Below are positions 7,495 to 14,744 of a stretch of DNA of 46,119 bases, in pieces (the first letter of the stretch is position 1; each line of letters starts with the position of its first letter). A model generated the notes under the pieces. That model saw only the letters and a program-made list of their open reading frames with translations, made no database searches and was not told the origin of the DNA. The stretch spans positions 1-46,119 of the forward strand of contig CASEFE010000142.1 of assembly GCA_949287105.1 (NCBI GenBank). The letters run 5' to 3'. The position numbers and the translations under genes were made by a program. The DNA is from an uncultured Bacillota bacterium (GTDB lineage Bacteria; Bacillota; Clostridia; Christensenellales; Borkfalkiaceae).

Positions 7495-8901
7495 TTATAT
7501 TTGCTCGATATTGATTACGTTGGAATTTCCGGGTTTACCGTTGGGATTGCCGCCTGTAATGACAATGCGGTCTCCTTTTTTGACTAATCCTGATTGAATA
7601 GCAGCTCTTTTTGCGTGATAAAATAACACATCCATGGAATTAAATTCTTCTGAAAGAACCGGTATGACGCCCCAGGAAAGAGCTAGTTTGCGATAAGACA
7701 TGGGCTCAATGGTCATTCCGATAATGTCGATATTGGGGCGGAATCGCGATACAAGCCGCGCAGTGCCGCCAGTACGTGAGCAAACGACAATTGCTTTTGC
7801 TCCAATGTCTTCGGCAAGTACACAGGCCGAATGGGAGAGGGCATCGGTCGGATTTTGGATAACAAACTCTTTGTCTGCATATTTGTTTTCCAAATGTTTT
7901 TCCGTTTCAAGAGCAATTTTCGCCATGGCCTCTACGGCTTGAACAGGATATTTACCGCCGGCTGTTTCACCGGAGAGCATGATAGCACTGGTACCATCAT
8001 AAACGGCGTTGGCTACGTCAGAAATTTCCGCACGGGTAGGGCGAGGTTGGCTGATCATGGATTCAAGCATTTCTGTTGCTGTTATGCAACGTTTGCCGCT
8101 TAAACGGCATTTGTTAATGAGCATTTTTTGAATTTGAGGCAATTCTTCATAGGGGATTTCTACGCCGAGATCGCCTCGGGCGACCATAATGCCGTTGGCG
8201 ACTTGCAAAATCTCATCGATATTGTTTACTCCGCTGCGGCTTTCAATTTTTGCAATCAGATCGATATCAGGATTTCCGTTTTCTTTTAAAAGGTTTCGTA
8301 TATCAATAATATCTTGTGCTTTAGAAGTAAATGAGCAGGCGATAAAATCAATTCCCTGTTCTACCCCGAATAAAATATCTTGTATATCTTGTTCACTCAA
8401 ATATTGAAGGCTTAAAGTTTTGTCGGGGAAAAACATGCTTTTTTTATCCGATAGCGTTCCTCCGATAACAACTTTCGTTTGAACATTTCTGCTGTCGACG
8501 TCAGTAACTTTAAAAACCAACAATCCATTGTTCAATAAAATTGTGTCGCCGGGTTCCAGATCGTTTACGATACCCTTATAAGATACGGCTACCTTCTTTT
8601 CATCGCCTTCAACATCGTCGATCGTAAAGGTAAATGTATCGCCTTCGTTTAAAAAGATTTTATGATCTTTAAATGTGCGTATCCGCAGTTCGGGCCCTTT
8701 TGTATCCAGCATAATCGGCAGCGGAACATTCAATTTTTCCCGAACTTGTTTAATAAGCTCTATATTTTTTTTATGTTCTTCGTAATCTCCGTGAGAAAAA
8801 TTTAACCTTGCAACATTCATGCCGGCAAGAACCATTTTGGTCAGAGTGTCTTCATTGCGGCAGGCAGGGCCAAGTGTACATACAATTTTTGTCTTTTTCA
8901 T
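7495..8901 (-). CDS. pyk: Pyruvate kinase
   Basis: Pyruvate kinase converts phosphoenolpyruvate and ADP to pyruvate and ATP, the last step of glycolysis. The 468 aa protein opens with MKKTKIVCTLGPAC and has the conserved NFSHGDYEEH and MLDTKGPELR blocks. The B-domain follows, then the active-site signature (LIAKIESRSGVNNIDEI and MVARGDLGVEIP, with TATEMLESM). The C-terminal allosteric domain ends in NVINIEQI. It has the length of the E. coli-type enzyme and lacks the extra C-terminal PEP-utiliser domain of Bacillus-type enzymes. A GGAG lies 13 bases before the ATG, a rather long spacing. The gene is a single transcription unit divergent from rnpB, with its own terminator, and supplies pyruvate to Ldh and the Pta-AckA route encoded nearby. 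Confidence 0.97.
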   Translation of the reverse strand: MKKTKIVCTLGPACRNEDTLTKMVLAGMNVARLNFSHGDYEEHKKNIELIKQVREKLNVPLPIMLDTKGPELRIRTFKDHKIFLNEGDTFTFTIDDVEGDEKKVAVSYKGIVNDLEPGDTILLNNGLLVFKVTDVDSRNVQTKVVIGGTLSDKKSMFFPDKTLSLQYLSEQDIQDILFGVEQGIDFIACSFTSKAQDIIDIRNLLKENGNPDIDLIAKIESRSGVNNIDEILQVANGIMVARGDLGVEIPYEELPQIQKMLINKCRLSGKRCITATEMLESMISQPRPTRAEISDVANAVYDGTSAIMLSGETAGGKYPVQAVEAMAKIALETEKHLENKYADKEFVIQNPTDALSHSACVLAEDIGAKAIVVCSRTGGTARLVSRFRPNIDIIGMTIEPMSYRKLALSWGVIPVLSEEFNSMDVLFYHAKRAAIQSGLVKKGDRIVITGGNPNGKPGNSNVINIEQI

Positions 8902-9036
8902 AATTCAGTATATTCTCCAAATAAAAAATTTAATATTCTTATGAAATACCAAATCCCCCATATACATTTTATATAATTTATAAGTAAAACACAAGTATTT
9001 CAAAGAAATTTTTTTGGAAAAATTTTGTATGAGAAG

Positions 9037-9065
9037 TTGACAATGAAAACCGAATTATGTATAAT
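9037..9065 (+). promoter_or_regulatory. Consensus promoter of rnpB
   Basis: TTGACA (9037-9042), a 17-base spacer and TATAAT (9060-9065) form a perfect vegetative promoter. The predicted start is near 9072, just before the RNA. Confidence 0.88.
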
Positions 9066-9079
9066 AAGATGACCATTTT

Positions 9080-9414
9080 AAGTTGGCTGTACGGTCGCAT
9101 GGCGGTAACCGTCATGAGGAAAGTCCGGGCACCACAGAGCAGGACGCCGGATAACGTCCGGTGGAGGTAACTCCAAGGAAAGTGCAACAGAAACAGACCG
9201 CAAAGCAATTTGTAAGGATGGAAAGGGGAGGTAAGAGCTCACCGGCGTTTTGGTAACAAAACGCGCAGTGTAAACCCCGTTCGGTGCAAGATTGGGTCGT
9301 TGCCAATCGGGTAGCTCGCCCGGTAACGGCTGTGAATATCGCTTGAGCACATCGGTGACGATGTGCCTAGATAGATGACCGTACAAGACAGAACCCGGCT
9401 TACAGGCCAATCTT
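9080..9414 (+). ncRNA. rnpB: RNase P RNA
   Basis: This is the catalytic RNA of ribonuclease P, which trims the 5' leader of pre-tRNAs. The universally conserved cores are plain: GAGGAAAGTCCGGGC (CR I) near 9116-9130, CACAGAGCAGG just after it, GGTAAGAGCTCACCGGC in the specificity domain near 9231-9247, and GACAGAACCCGGCTTACAG (CR V) near 9387-9405. The two ends pair as helix P1 (AAGTTGGC with GGCCAATCTT, one wobble). The CR I arm near the 5' end and the 335-base length indicate a standard bacterial RNA. The ends are set by P1 and could shift by a few bases. It is driven by a perfect promoter and ended by a 19-bp terminator. Confidence 0.95.
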
Positions 9415-9425
9415 AAAGTAGGTTT

Positions 9426-9471
9426 AATAAAAGAGGCAGAGCCGCATTATTTCGGCTCTGCCTCTTTTATT
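9426..9471. terminator. Bidirectional terminator shared by rnpB and tmcAL
   Basis: A perfect 19-bp stem, 9426-9444 with 9453-9471, has an 8-base loop. The stem ends are A-rich on one side and T-rich on the other, so it works as an intrinsic terminator in both directions. It ends rnpB and overlaps the stop codon of the convergent tmcAL gene (9467-9469). Confidence 0.92.
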
Positions 9472-10648
9472 CGATAAAGATAGGTCCTTTGTTATATGCA
9501 TGTGTTTCGGAAATCAAAGAATAGACATCATCGGCGAGTGTATCTACAGAACAGGATTCGCGAGCTGTTTTATCAAGTTTTGCAAAGTCGCTCTTTCTGG
9601 CAAGCACGGGCGATGAAGCGGTAGATAATACAGCGAAAATTTCGTTCGAACGTTCTTTTTTTATTGCCAATGGTTTCAAATAGAGGGTGGACTTCAAACA
9701 TTTACTTATAAATTCTTGGGTTATACCAAGCAGAGATGCTGCAAAAATGCGGCGGATTCTGGAAGATGTGTATCGTTTGGTCGTTATTTTTGAAATAAGT
9801 TCATCATAATCCGAAGTCGATTTAGCAAAAGCTTTGATGCGATTTTCCAGACCTTCGGTACAGTCTGCAATTTTGCGAAGCTCGGTTTCTGATTTGGAGA
9901 GCGCAGAGTAAATAGCTAATTTTTTATATAATGAGGGATCAATTCGGCGCGAAAGATCTTTGTAAACAAACGCAGGTACGTTTTTGCGGATAGCACGTAA
10001 ATTATTTTCGTAAGAGGCAGAGCGTATTGCTGAAGAAGAAGAGAGGCCGGATTGTAATTCTTTGTCGTTATGCATTGCGCCAGTACGATGGATAGGTAAT
10101 ATTTCAGCATTTGATTTATAATAAAGCAAAGCTTTCATATATTCAGTTCCCAAAATATTGTTGGGCAAACGAAGGAATTCGGCAATAGTATTATTTCCTT
10201 CAGCAAAAAATGCTTCTGTTCTTGCCCGAAGATAACTTTTTCCTGCTTTTAGGCAGGCATGAAGCACGGACTTAAATTTATTGCTTTCGGAAAGAGAAAA
10301 TTCTGCGGCTTGCAAAAAATCTTTTTTTTCGCCGGTCTCACAGCCGAAAGCCAGTACTGAAAAATCAGGTAGAGAACAAAGAAGCTTGATGCCGCCTTTT
10401 GCAAAGAGCTCTGCGGGTGAAATCGAGAAGACGGCGGGCAGCTCAAATACCGCATCAGCACCGGCAAGGATGGCATGTTTGGCGCGCGTATATTTATCCA
10501 GAATAGCGATGTCGCCGCGTTGGGTAAAGTTTCCGCTCATGACGCAGACTATGGTATCGCAACCGCTGATTTCGCGGGCGTTTCGAAGCAAAAAAGCATG
10601 CCCGTTATGGAAGGGATTATATTCGCAAATAATACCGCAAATTTTCAT
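9467..10648 (-). CDS. tmcAL: tRNA(Met) cytidine acetate ligase TmcAL
   Basis: TmcAL (formerly YlbM, DUF795) uses ATP and acetate to make N4-acetylcytidine at the wobble position of elongator tRNA(Met). The 393 aa protein starts MKICGIICEYNPFHNGH, the nucleotidyltransferase HxGH-type site of the family. It continues with VCVMSGNFTQRG and YTRAKHAILAGADAVFELP. These three blocks are diagnostic. I chose the Met at 10648 because the family begins at MKxxGIIxEYNPFHNGH; the open frame extends 18 codons further upstream with no sequence like the family. The ribosome site (AAAAGAAG) is weak. The stop lies inside the shared terminator with rnpB. The use of acetate is interesting beside pta-ackA, transcribed divergently next door, but that link is inference. 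Confidence 0.93.
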   Translation of the reverse strand: MKICGIICEYNPFHNGHAFLLRNAREISGCDTIVCVMSGNFTQRGDIAILDKYTRAKHAILAGADAVFELPAVFSISPAELFAKGGIKLLCSLPDFSVLAFGCETGEKKDFLQAAEFSLSESNKFKSVLHACLKAGKSYLRARTEAFFAEGNNTIAEFLRLPNNILGTEYMKALLYYKSNAEILPIHRTGAMHNDKELQSGLSSSSAIRSASYENNLRAIRKNVPAFVYKDLSRRIDPSLYKKLAIYSALSKSETELRKIADCTEGLENRIKAFAKSTSDYDELISKITTKRYTSSRIRRIFAASLLGITQEFISKCLKSTLYLKPLAIKKERSNEIFAVLSTASSPVLARKSDFAKLDKTARESCSVDTLADDVYSLISETHAYNKGPIFIE

Positions 10649-10664
10649 TCTTCTTTTCAAAACC

Positions 10665-10693
10665 TTTACTTTTTTGAAGAAATAATATATAAT
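10665..10693 (+). promoter_or_regulatory. Candidate promoter of pta-ackA
   Basis: TTTACT (10665-10670, 4/6), a 17-base spacer and TATAAT (10688-10693) would give a ~110-base leader before pta. The leader can fold a weak hairpin (AGGGC...GCCCT, 10726-10755), but I recognise no riboswitch. Confidence 0.5.
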
Positions 10694-10809
10694 AAAAAGC
10701 AATGAATGCCGCGAGGCGCAGACAAAGGGCTTTTTAAGAAACTTTATGTTGCCCTATGATTATACACCAAAAACGGCAAAAAATAAAGCGATTGAGGTTA
10801 ATAGGTACT

Positions 10810-11811
10810 ATGGCAACTTTTATGGAACGCATCAAAGAGAGAGCTGCGGTATTGAATAAGCATATTGTTCTTCCGGAAGGGGAAGACAGCCGGGTGGTAA
10901 AAGCAGCGGCGGACGTAGTAAAGCAGAAAATTGCGAAGGTAACGTTGCTCGGGAACCCGGATGAAATCAAAAAGAATAATCCCGACGTTGACTTGCTGGG
11001 GGTAAATATAATTGATCCGGCCAAGAGTGAAAAAAGAAAAGAGTATGCAGAGTTATTGTATTCACTTCGTAAGGCAAAAGGCATGACCATGGAAGAAGCT
11101 GAAAAGCTTTCTTACGATAATACCTATTTTGGGGTATTGATGCTGAAAGCGGGCGACGTTGACGGCCTTGTTTCGGGTGCGTGTCATTCAACGGCAAATA
11201 CGTTGCGTCCGGGGTTGCAAATCGTAAAAGCGGCTCCCGGAGTACCGTTGGTTTCCAGCTATTTTCTTATGATTGCGCCGGAAGGCGGAAATCAATATTG
11301 TGAAGACGGGGCGTTTATTTTCTCTGATTGTGGATTAAATGAAAACCCGACCAGTGAACAGCTTGCAGAAATAGCGATCATTTCTTCCAAGACAGCCAAG
11401 CAAATTGCTTGTATGGAACCGAGAGTTGCTATGCTGTCATTTTCGACAAAGGGGAGCGCAAAGCATGCGGATATTGATAAGGTTACGACGGCGCTTGCCT
11501 ATGTTAAAGAGAAGGCCCCTGAATTAAATATTGACGGAGAACTTCAATTGGATGCAGCGATAGTTCCGTCGGTTGCAAAATCGAAGGCTGCCGGTTCAAA
11601 GGTGGCGGGGCATGCAAATGTTTTGATTTTTCCGGATTTGGATGCCGGAAATATTGGATACAAATTGGCGGAACGTCTTGGCGGTTTCCAGGCTGTCGGG
11701 CCTCTTTGCCAAGGCTTTGCAAAGCCTATCAACGATCTTTCAAGAGGCTGTAAATCCGATGATGTTGTTGCGGCGGTAGCAATTACTGCACTTCAGACGC
11801 AATTAAATTAA
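10810..11811 (+). CDS. pta: Phosphate acetyltransferase
   Basis: Pta interconverts acetyl-CoA plus phosphate and acetyl phosphate plus CoA, the first step from acetyl-CoA to acetate. The 333 aa protein is the short single-domain form: IVLPEGEDSRVVKAA near the start, then DGLVSGACHSTANTLRP, VSSYFLM and MLSFSTKGSAKH. The C-terminal block is NVLIFPDLDAGNIGYKLAER and GPLCQGFAKPINDLSRGC. The start at 10810 (MATFMERIKER) fits the family, with GAGG upstream at 10794-10797; an ATG four codons later is possible. The gene is 15 bases before ackA and surely forms an operon with it. Confidence 0.97.
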   Translation: MATFMERIKERAAVLNKHIVLPEGEDSRVVKAAADVVKQKIAKVTLLGNPDEIKKNNPDVDLLGVNIIDPAKSEKRKEYAELLYSLRKAKGMTMEEAEKLSYDNTYFGVLMLKAGDVDGLVSGACHSTANTLRPGLQIVKAAPGVPLVSSYFLMIAPEGGNQYCEDGAFIFSDCGLNENPTSEQLAEIAIISSKTAKQIACMEPRVAMLSFSTKGSAKHADIDKVTTALAYVKEKAPELNIDGELQLDAAIVPSVAKSKAAGSKVAGHANVLIFPDLDAGNIGYKLAERLGGFQAVGPLCQGFAKPINDLSRGCKSDDVVAAVAITALQTQLN

Positions 11812-11826
11812 CAAGGAGAGAGATTT

Positions 11827-13026
11827 ATGAAAATATTGGTTGTAAATGCGGGAAGTTCGTCCTTAAAATACCAGTTGATCGATATGGAAACAGAAAAGGT
11901 AATTGCAAAAGGTGGAGTAGAACGTATCGGGATACGCGGATCACTTTTAAAACATAAAACAGAAAAAAGTGAAAAAATAATCGAACAAGATATGCCGAAT
12001 CATAAGGTAGCGTTAAAATTTGTTTTGGACGCGCTTGTTAATCCGGAATACGGTGCTATTCGATCCATGAACGAAATTGATGCCGTGGGGCACAGAATGG
12101 TGCACAGCGGAGAAGATTTTAATCAATCGGTACTTCTGACGGATGAAGTCATGGAGAAATGCAGAAACAATGCGGAGCTTGCGCCTCTGCATATGCCTGC
12201 GAACATTCTGGGCGTAGAGGCATGCAAAGAGGTTATGCCGGATACTCCGATGGCATTGGTGTTTGACACAGCTTTCCATTCTACTATGCCTGCGTATGCA
12301 TATATGTATGCGATTGATTATGACGATTATAAGTCATATAAGATTCGTCGGTACGGTTTTCATGGTACAAGCCATAAATATGTTTCGCAAGAAGCTATCA
12401 AATATCTTGGCCGCGGGGCAGAGAATACGAAAATTGTTACTTGTCATTTAGGCGGCGGATCTTCAATAAGCGCAGTCAAAGATGGTAAATGTATTGATAC
12501 AAGCATGGGCTTTACTCCGCTTGCGGGTGTTCCGATGGGGACGCGATCCGGCGATATAGATCCGGCAGTTCTTGAATATTTGGCTGCGAAAAAGGGATAT
12601 ACAATTTTAGATTGTGTCAATTATCTCAATAAAAATTGCGGTGTTGCGGGAATTAGCGGCGTTTCCAGTGATTTTAGGGACCTGACAAAAGCAGCTGACG
12701 AGGGGAATGAACGTGCAAAGCTTGCGTTGGATGTATTTGTTTACAATGTAAAAAAATACATTGGTTCTTATATTGCCGCTATGGATGGGATAGATTGTCT
12801 CGTGTTTACAGCGGGAATAGGGGAAAACACGTGGCTGGTTCGTAAGGCAATTTGTGAGAACATGGATTGCTTTGGAATTCAGATCGATGAATCATTGAAT
12901 GAGAAGAAAAACGATGGGACGATTCATGATATTACAGCGCGTGGTTCCAAGGTAAGGGTTTTGATTATTCCTACGAATGAAGAGCTTGTGATAGCGCGGG
13001 AAACAAAAGAACTTTTACAGGCGTAA
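11827..13026 (+). CDS. ackA: Acetate kinase
   Basis: AckA converts acetyl phosphate and ADP to acetate and ATP, the energy-yielding end of acetate fermentation. The 399 aa protein has the full set of ASKHA-fold family motifs: VNAGSSSLKYQ at the start, GHRMVHSG, VFDTAFHSTMP, RRYGFHGTSHKYV, TCHLGGGSSISA (phosphate loop), MGTRSGDIDPA and FTAGIGENTWLVR. The length is standard. AAGGAGAGA lies just before the ATG. It follows pta by 15 bases. A separate consensus promoter for rpmF lies behind it, and I see no terminator between ackA and rpmF, so some read-through into rpmF is likely. Confidence 0.98.
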   Translation: MKILVVNAGSSSLKYQLIDMETEKVIAKGGVERIGIRGSLLKHKTEKSEKIIEQDMPNHKVALKFVLDALVNPEYGAIRSMNEIDAVGHRMVHSGEDFNQSVLLTDEVMEKCRNNAELAPLHMPANILGVEACKEVMPDTPMALVFDTAFHSTMPAYAYMYAIDYDDYKSYKIRRYGFHGTSHKYVSQEAIKYLGRGAENTKIVTCHLGGGSSISAVKDGKCIDTSMGFTPLAGVPMGTRSGDIDPAVLEYLAAKKGYTILDCVNYLNKNCGVAGISGVSSDFRDLTKAADEGNERAKLALDVFVYNVKKYIGSYIAAMDGIDCLVFTAGIGENTWLVRKAICENMDCFGIQIDESLNEKKNDGTIHDITARGSKVRVLIIPTNEELVIARETKELLQA

Positions 13027-13061
13027 AGCGACTGTTTCTTTGTAAAACAGACTTAAAAAAG

Positions 13062-13090
13062 TTGACACATTTACGGAAATAGTATATAAT
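13062..13090 (+). promoter_or_regulatory. Consensus promoter of rpmF
   Basis: TTGACA (13062-13067), a 17-base spacer and TATAAT (13085-13090) give a predicted start near 13097. This makes rpmF independent of pta-ackA. Confidence 0.88.
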
Positions 13091-13143
13091 CATAGAGTCA
13101 ATATTGATTTGAATGGAAAACATAGAAAAGAGGTGTAAATAAA

Positions 13144-13329
13144 ATGGCGGTACCCAAGGCAAAACAATCCAAACAGAGAACAAATACAAGATATGCAAAT
13201 TTTAAGGCTACGGCGCCGACTTTGGTCGAATGTCCGCATTGCCATGAATTAAAGCAACCGCATGTGGTATGCAAGAAATGCGGCTACTATGACGGGAAAG
13301 AAGTTGTCAGCATGGAAGAGCAAAAATAA
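13144..13329 (+). CDS. rpmF: 50S ribosomal protein L32
   Basis: This 61 aa protein of the large ribosomal subunit begins MAVPKAKQSKQRTNTR, typical of L32. It carries a zinc-binding pair of Cys motifs, CPHCHE and CKKCGYY (C-x2-C...C-x2-C, the C+ paralogue type), and ends in an acidic-basic tail. The ribosome site is AAGAGGTG. In many Firmicutes the DUF177/YceD gene sits directly before rpmF and plsX or fapR follow. Here ackA precedes it, no YceD gene is present, and a convergent ldh follows after two hairpins, so the usual fatty-acid linkage is broken. Confidence 0.98.
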   Translation: MAVPKAKQSKQRTNTRYANFKATAPTLVECPHCHELKQPHVVCKKCGYYDGKEVVSMEEQK

Positions 13330-13343
13330 GCATGAAAAATGAT

Positions 13344-13370
13344 AAAAACGGCAGGATATCTGCCGTTTTT
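13344..13370. terminator. Bidirectional terminator after rpmF
   Basis: A perfect 11-bp stem, AAAAACGGCAG (13344-13354) with CTGCCGTTTTT (13360-13370), has a 5-base loop. T-runs exist on both strands, so it ends rpmF on the plus strand and can also stop ldh on the minus strand. Confidence 0.87.
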
Positions 13371-13403
13371 AGATTTTTAAGATAAATCATTTTAATAGAT
13401 TTG

Positions 13404-13441
13404 TACCTGTTGTCTTTAAATTTTGACAACAGGTATTTTTT
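13404..13441. terminator. Second hairpin between rpmF and ldh
   Basis: An 11-bp stem, TACCTGTTGTC (13404-13414) with GACAACAGGTA (13425-13435), has a 10-base loop and is followed by TTTTTTATA on the plus strand. The minus side lacks a T-tract, so it is mainly a back-up terminator for rpmF. Confidence 0.75.
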
Positions 13442-13463
13442 ATAAAGTTAAAAATGCAAAAAT

Positions 13464-14417
13464 TTAAGAGAACATTTTCTGAACATCATGAAAAATGCTG
13501 TTCAGCATATCGGCGGAATAAAGAAGTTTCGTGTGTTCTTCGTTATTTAGTGCAATAGGAACTGTTTTTTCAACGCCGTTTGCACCGATGATAGTAGGCA
13601 CGCTAAGAGTTACGCCATTGATATCAAATTCTCCGTGTAAAGCAACAGAGACGGGCAGGATTGATTTTTCGTCGCGAACTATGGCTTCACAGATACGTTG
13701 AACGGCCATAGCAATGCCGTAATAGGTGGCTTGCTTGCGTTCTATAATTTTATATGCGCTGTTTTTTACGGAGTCTCCGATTTCACGCATTGCGTTATCA
13801 TGGTCATAATGGCCACGCATTTCGCAGAATCTGTTTAGGGGGACGCCGGAAACATGGGCACTGCTCCACACGGGAATTTCACTGTCTCCGTGTTCTCCGA
13901 TAATAAAAGCGTGAACACTTCGATTGTCTACGCACAAATGTTCGCCCAATAAGTATCTCAATCTTGCAGTATCCAATACCGTTCCGGATCCAAATACTTG
14001 TGATTCAGGCAGTCCGGAGTAAGTTTGGGCTACTTTGGTCAGAATATCGACAGGATTCGAAACAACAACCAGTATGCCGTTAAAATTTACTTTTTGAAGA
14101 GATGTGAGAACAGAGCATAAAATTTTGCTGTTTTTTCGAACGAGATCAAGGCGTGTTTCACCTTGTTTTTGGTTGGCGCCGGCAGTAATAATAGCTATCG
14201 CGGCATCAGCCGCGTCTTGATAATCTCCGGCATAAATACTCATGGGTTTTGCAAAAAGCAAACCATGGCTTATGTCCATTGCTTCACCTTCGGCGCGTGC
14301 GTGATCAATATCAATTAAAACCATTTCAGAAAATAATCCATGTTGCATTAAAGTAAAAGCTGAGGCAGCGCCTACAAAACCGCAGCCGATAATCGCGACT
14401 TTACGAAAATTTTTCAT
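13464..14417 (-). CDS. ldh: L-lactate dehydrogenase
   Basis: This NAD-dependent enzyme reduces pyruvate to L-lactate to recycle NADH. It has 317 aa, standard length. The Rossmann motif is VAIIGCGFVGAASAF. The substrate-loop Arg is in KQGETRLDLV and the coenzyme-site Asn in VVSNPVDILT. The substrate-binding Arg is in DTARLRYLL and the catalytic His in IIGEHGDSEIPVW. The TARLRYL and GEHGDSE set separates it from malate dehydrogenase. AGGAGA precedes the ATG at a good distance. It is a single gene, convergent to rpmF and divergent from the dinB pair. Together with pta-ackA it indicates mixed lactate/acetate fermentation. Confidence 0.96.
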   Translation of the reverse strand: MKNFRKVAIIGCGFVGAASAFTLMQHGLFSEMVLIDIDHARAEGEAMDISHGLLFAKPMSIYAGDYQDAADAAIAIITAGANQKQGETRLDLVRKNSKILCSVLTSLQKVNFNGILVVVSNPVDILTKVAQTYSGLPESQVFGSGTVLDTARLRYLLGEHLCVDNRSVHAFIIGEHGDSEIPVWSSAHVSGVPLNRFCEMRGHYDHDNAMREIGDSVKNSAYKIIERKQATYYGIAMAVQRICEAIVRDEKSILPVSVALHGEFDINGVTLSVPTIIGANGVEKTVPIALNNEEHTKLLYSADMLNSIFHDVQKMFS

Positions 14418-14477
14418 TTCTAAGTTCTCCTTTTTGAAAATTGGATAAAATTTTTTGCCTTTTACAAACTATATAGT

Positions 14478-14744
14478 ATGGAATATGAAAAAATTTATGT
14501 AGAAATGGTAGTTCGCTTTATGGAACAAGGAGGAATGCGTCCGCTATATTTGGTATGGAGGGATGGTTCACGCTATAAAATAGATAAAGTAAAAAAGATT
14601 CAGGCAATGAAGGCGCATGTATCAAGTATTATGCCGATTCGATTCGATTGTGAAATTTCTGGTCAAGAAAAATATTTATATTATGAGACAGATGGCGAAC
14701 GCTGGTTTGTGGAAAGGAAAAAAATTGAGAACCATCTTGCATAG
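14478..14744 (+). CDS. Small conserved protein preceding dinB (DUF6504-like?)
   Basis: This 88 aa protein has a clear conserved core: PLYLVWRDGSRYKIDKV in the middle and KYLYYETDGERWFVE near the end, which looks like a small beta-rich domain. I recall similar ~90-residue proteins (x-W-x-D-G-R-x-Y-x-I-D ... R-W-F-V-E) next to DinB-family polymerases in other Gram-positives, and the DUF6504 family looks like that, but I cannot confirm the family here. The function is unknown. The start is uncertain: no ribosome site precedes the ATG at 14478, and a TATAGT hexamer touches it. The gene overlaps dinB by 20 bases, so translation is coupled and a role with the polymerase is plausible. Confidence 0.7.
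   Translation: MEYEKIYVEMVVRFMEQGGMRPLYLVWRDGSRYKIDKVKKIQAMKAHVSSIMPIRFDCEISGQEKYLYYETDGERWFVERKKIENHLA

Noticed and set aside
9078-9410. Open reading frame of 110 codons on the minus strand across rnpB
   Set aside because: It lies fully within RNase P RNA, whose conserved cores and terminal helix explain the sequence; no ribosome site or protein family match.
10281-10685. 134-codon plus-strand frame antisense to tmcAL
   Set aside because: It overlaps the diagnostic N-terminal motifs of TmcAL on the opposite strand; no start signal.
10694-10809. Riboswitch in the pta leader
   Set aside because: Only a weak AGGGC/GCCCT stem and no aptamer consensus that I recognise.
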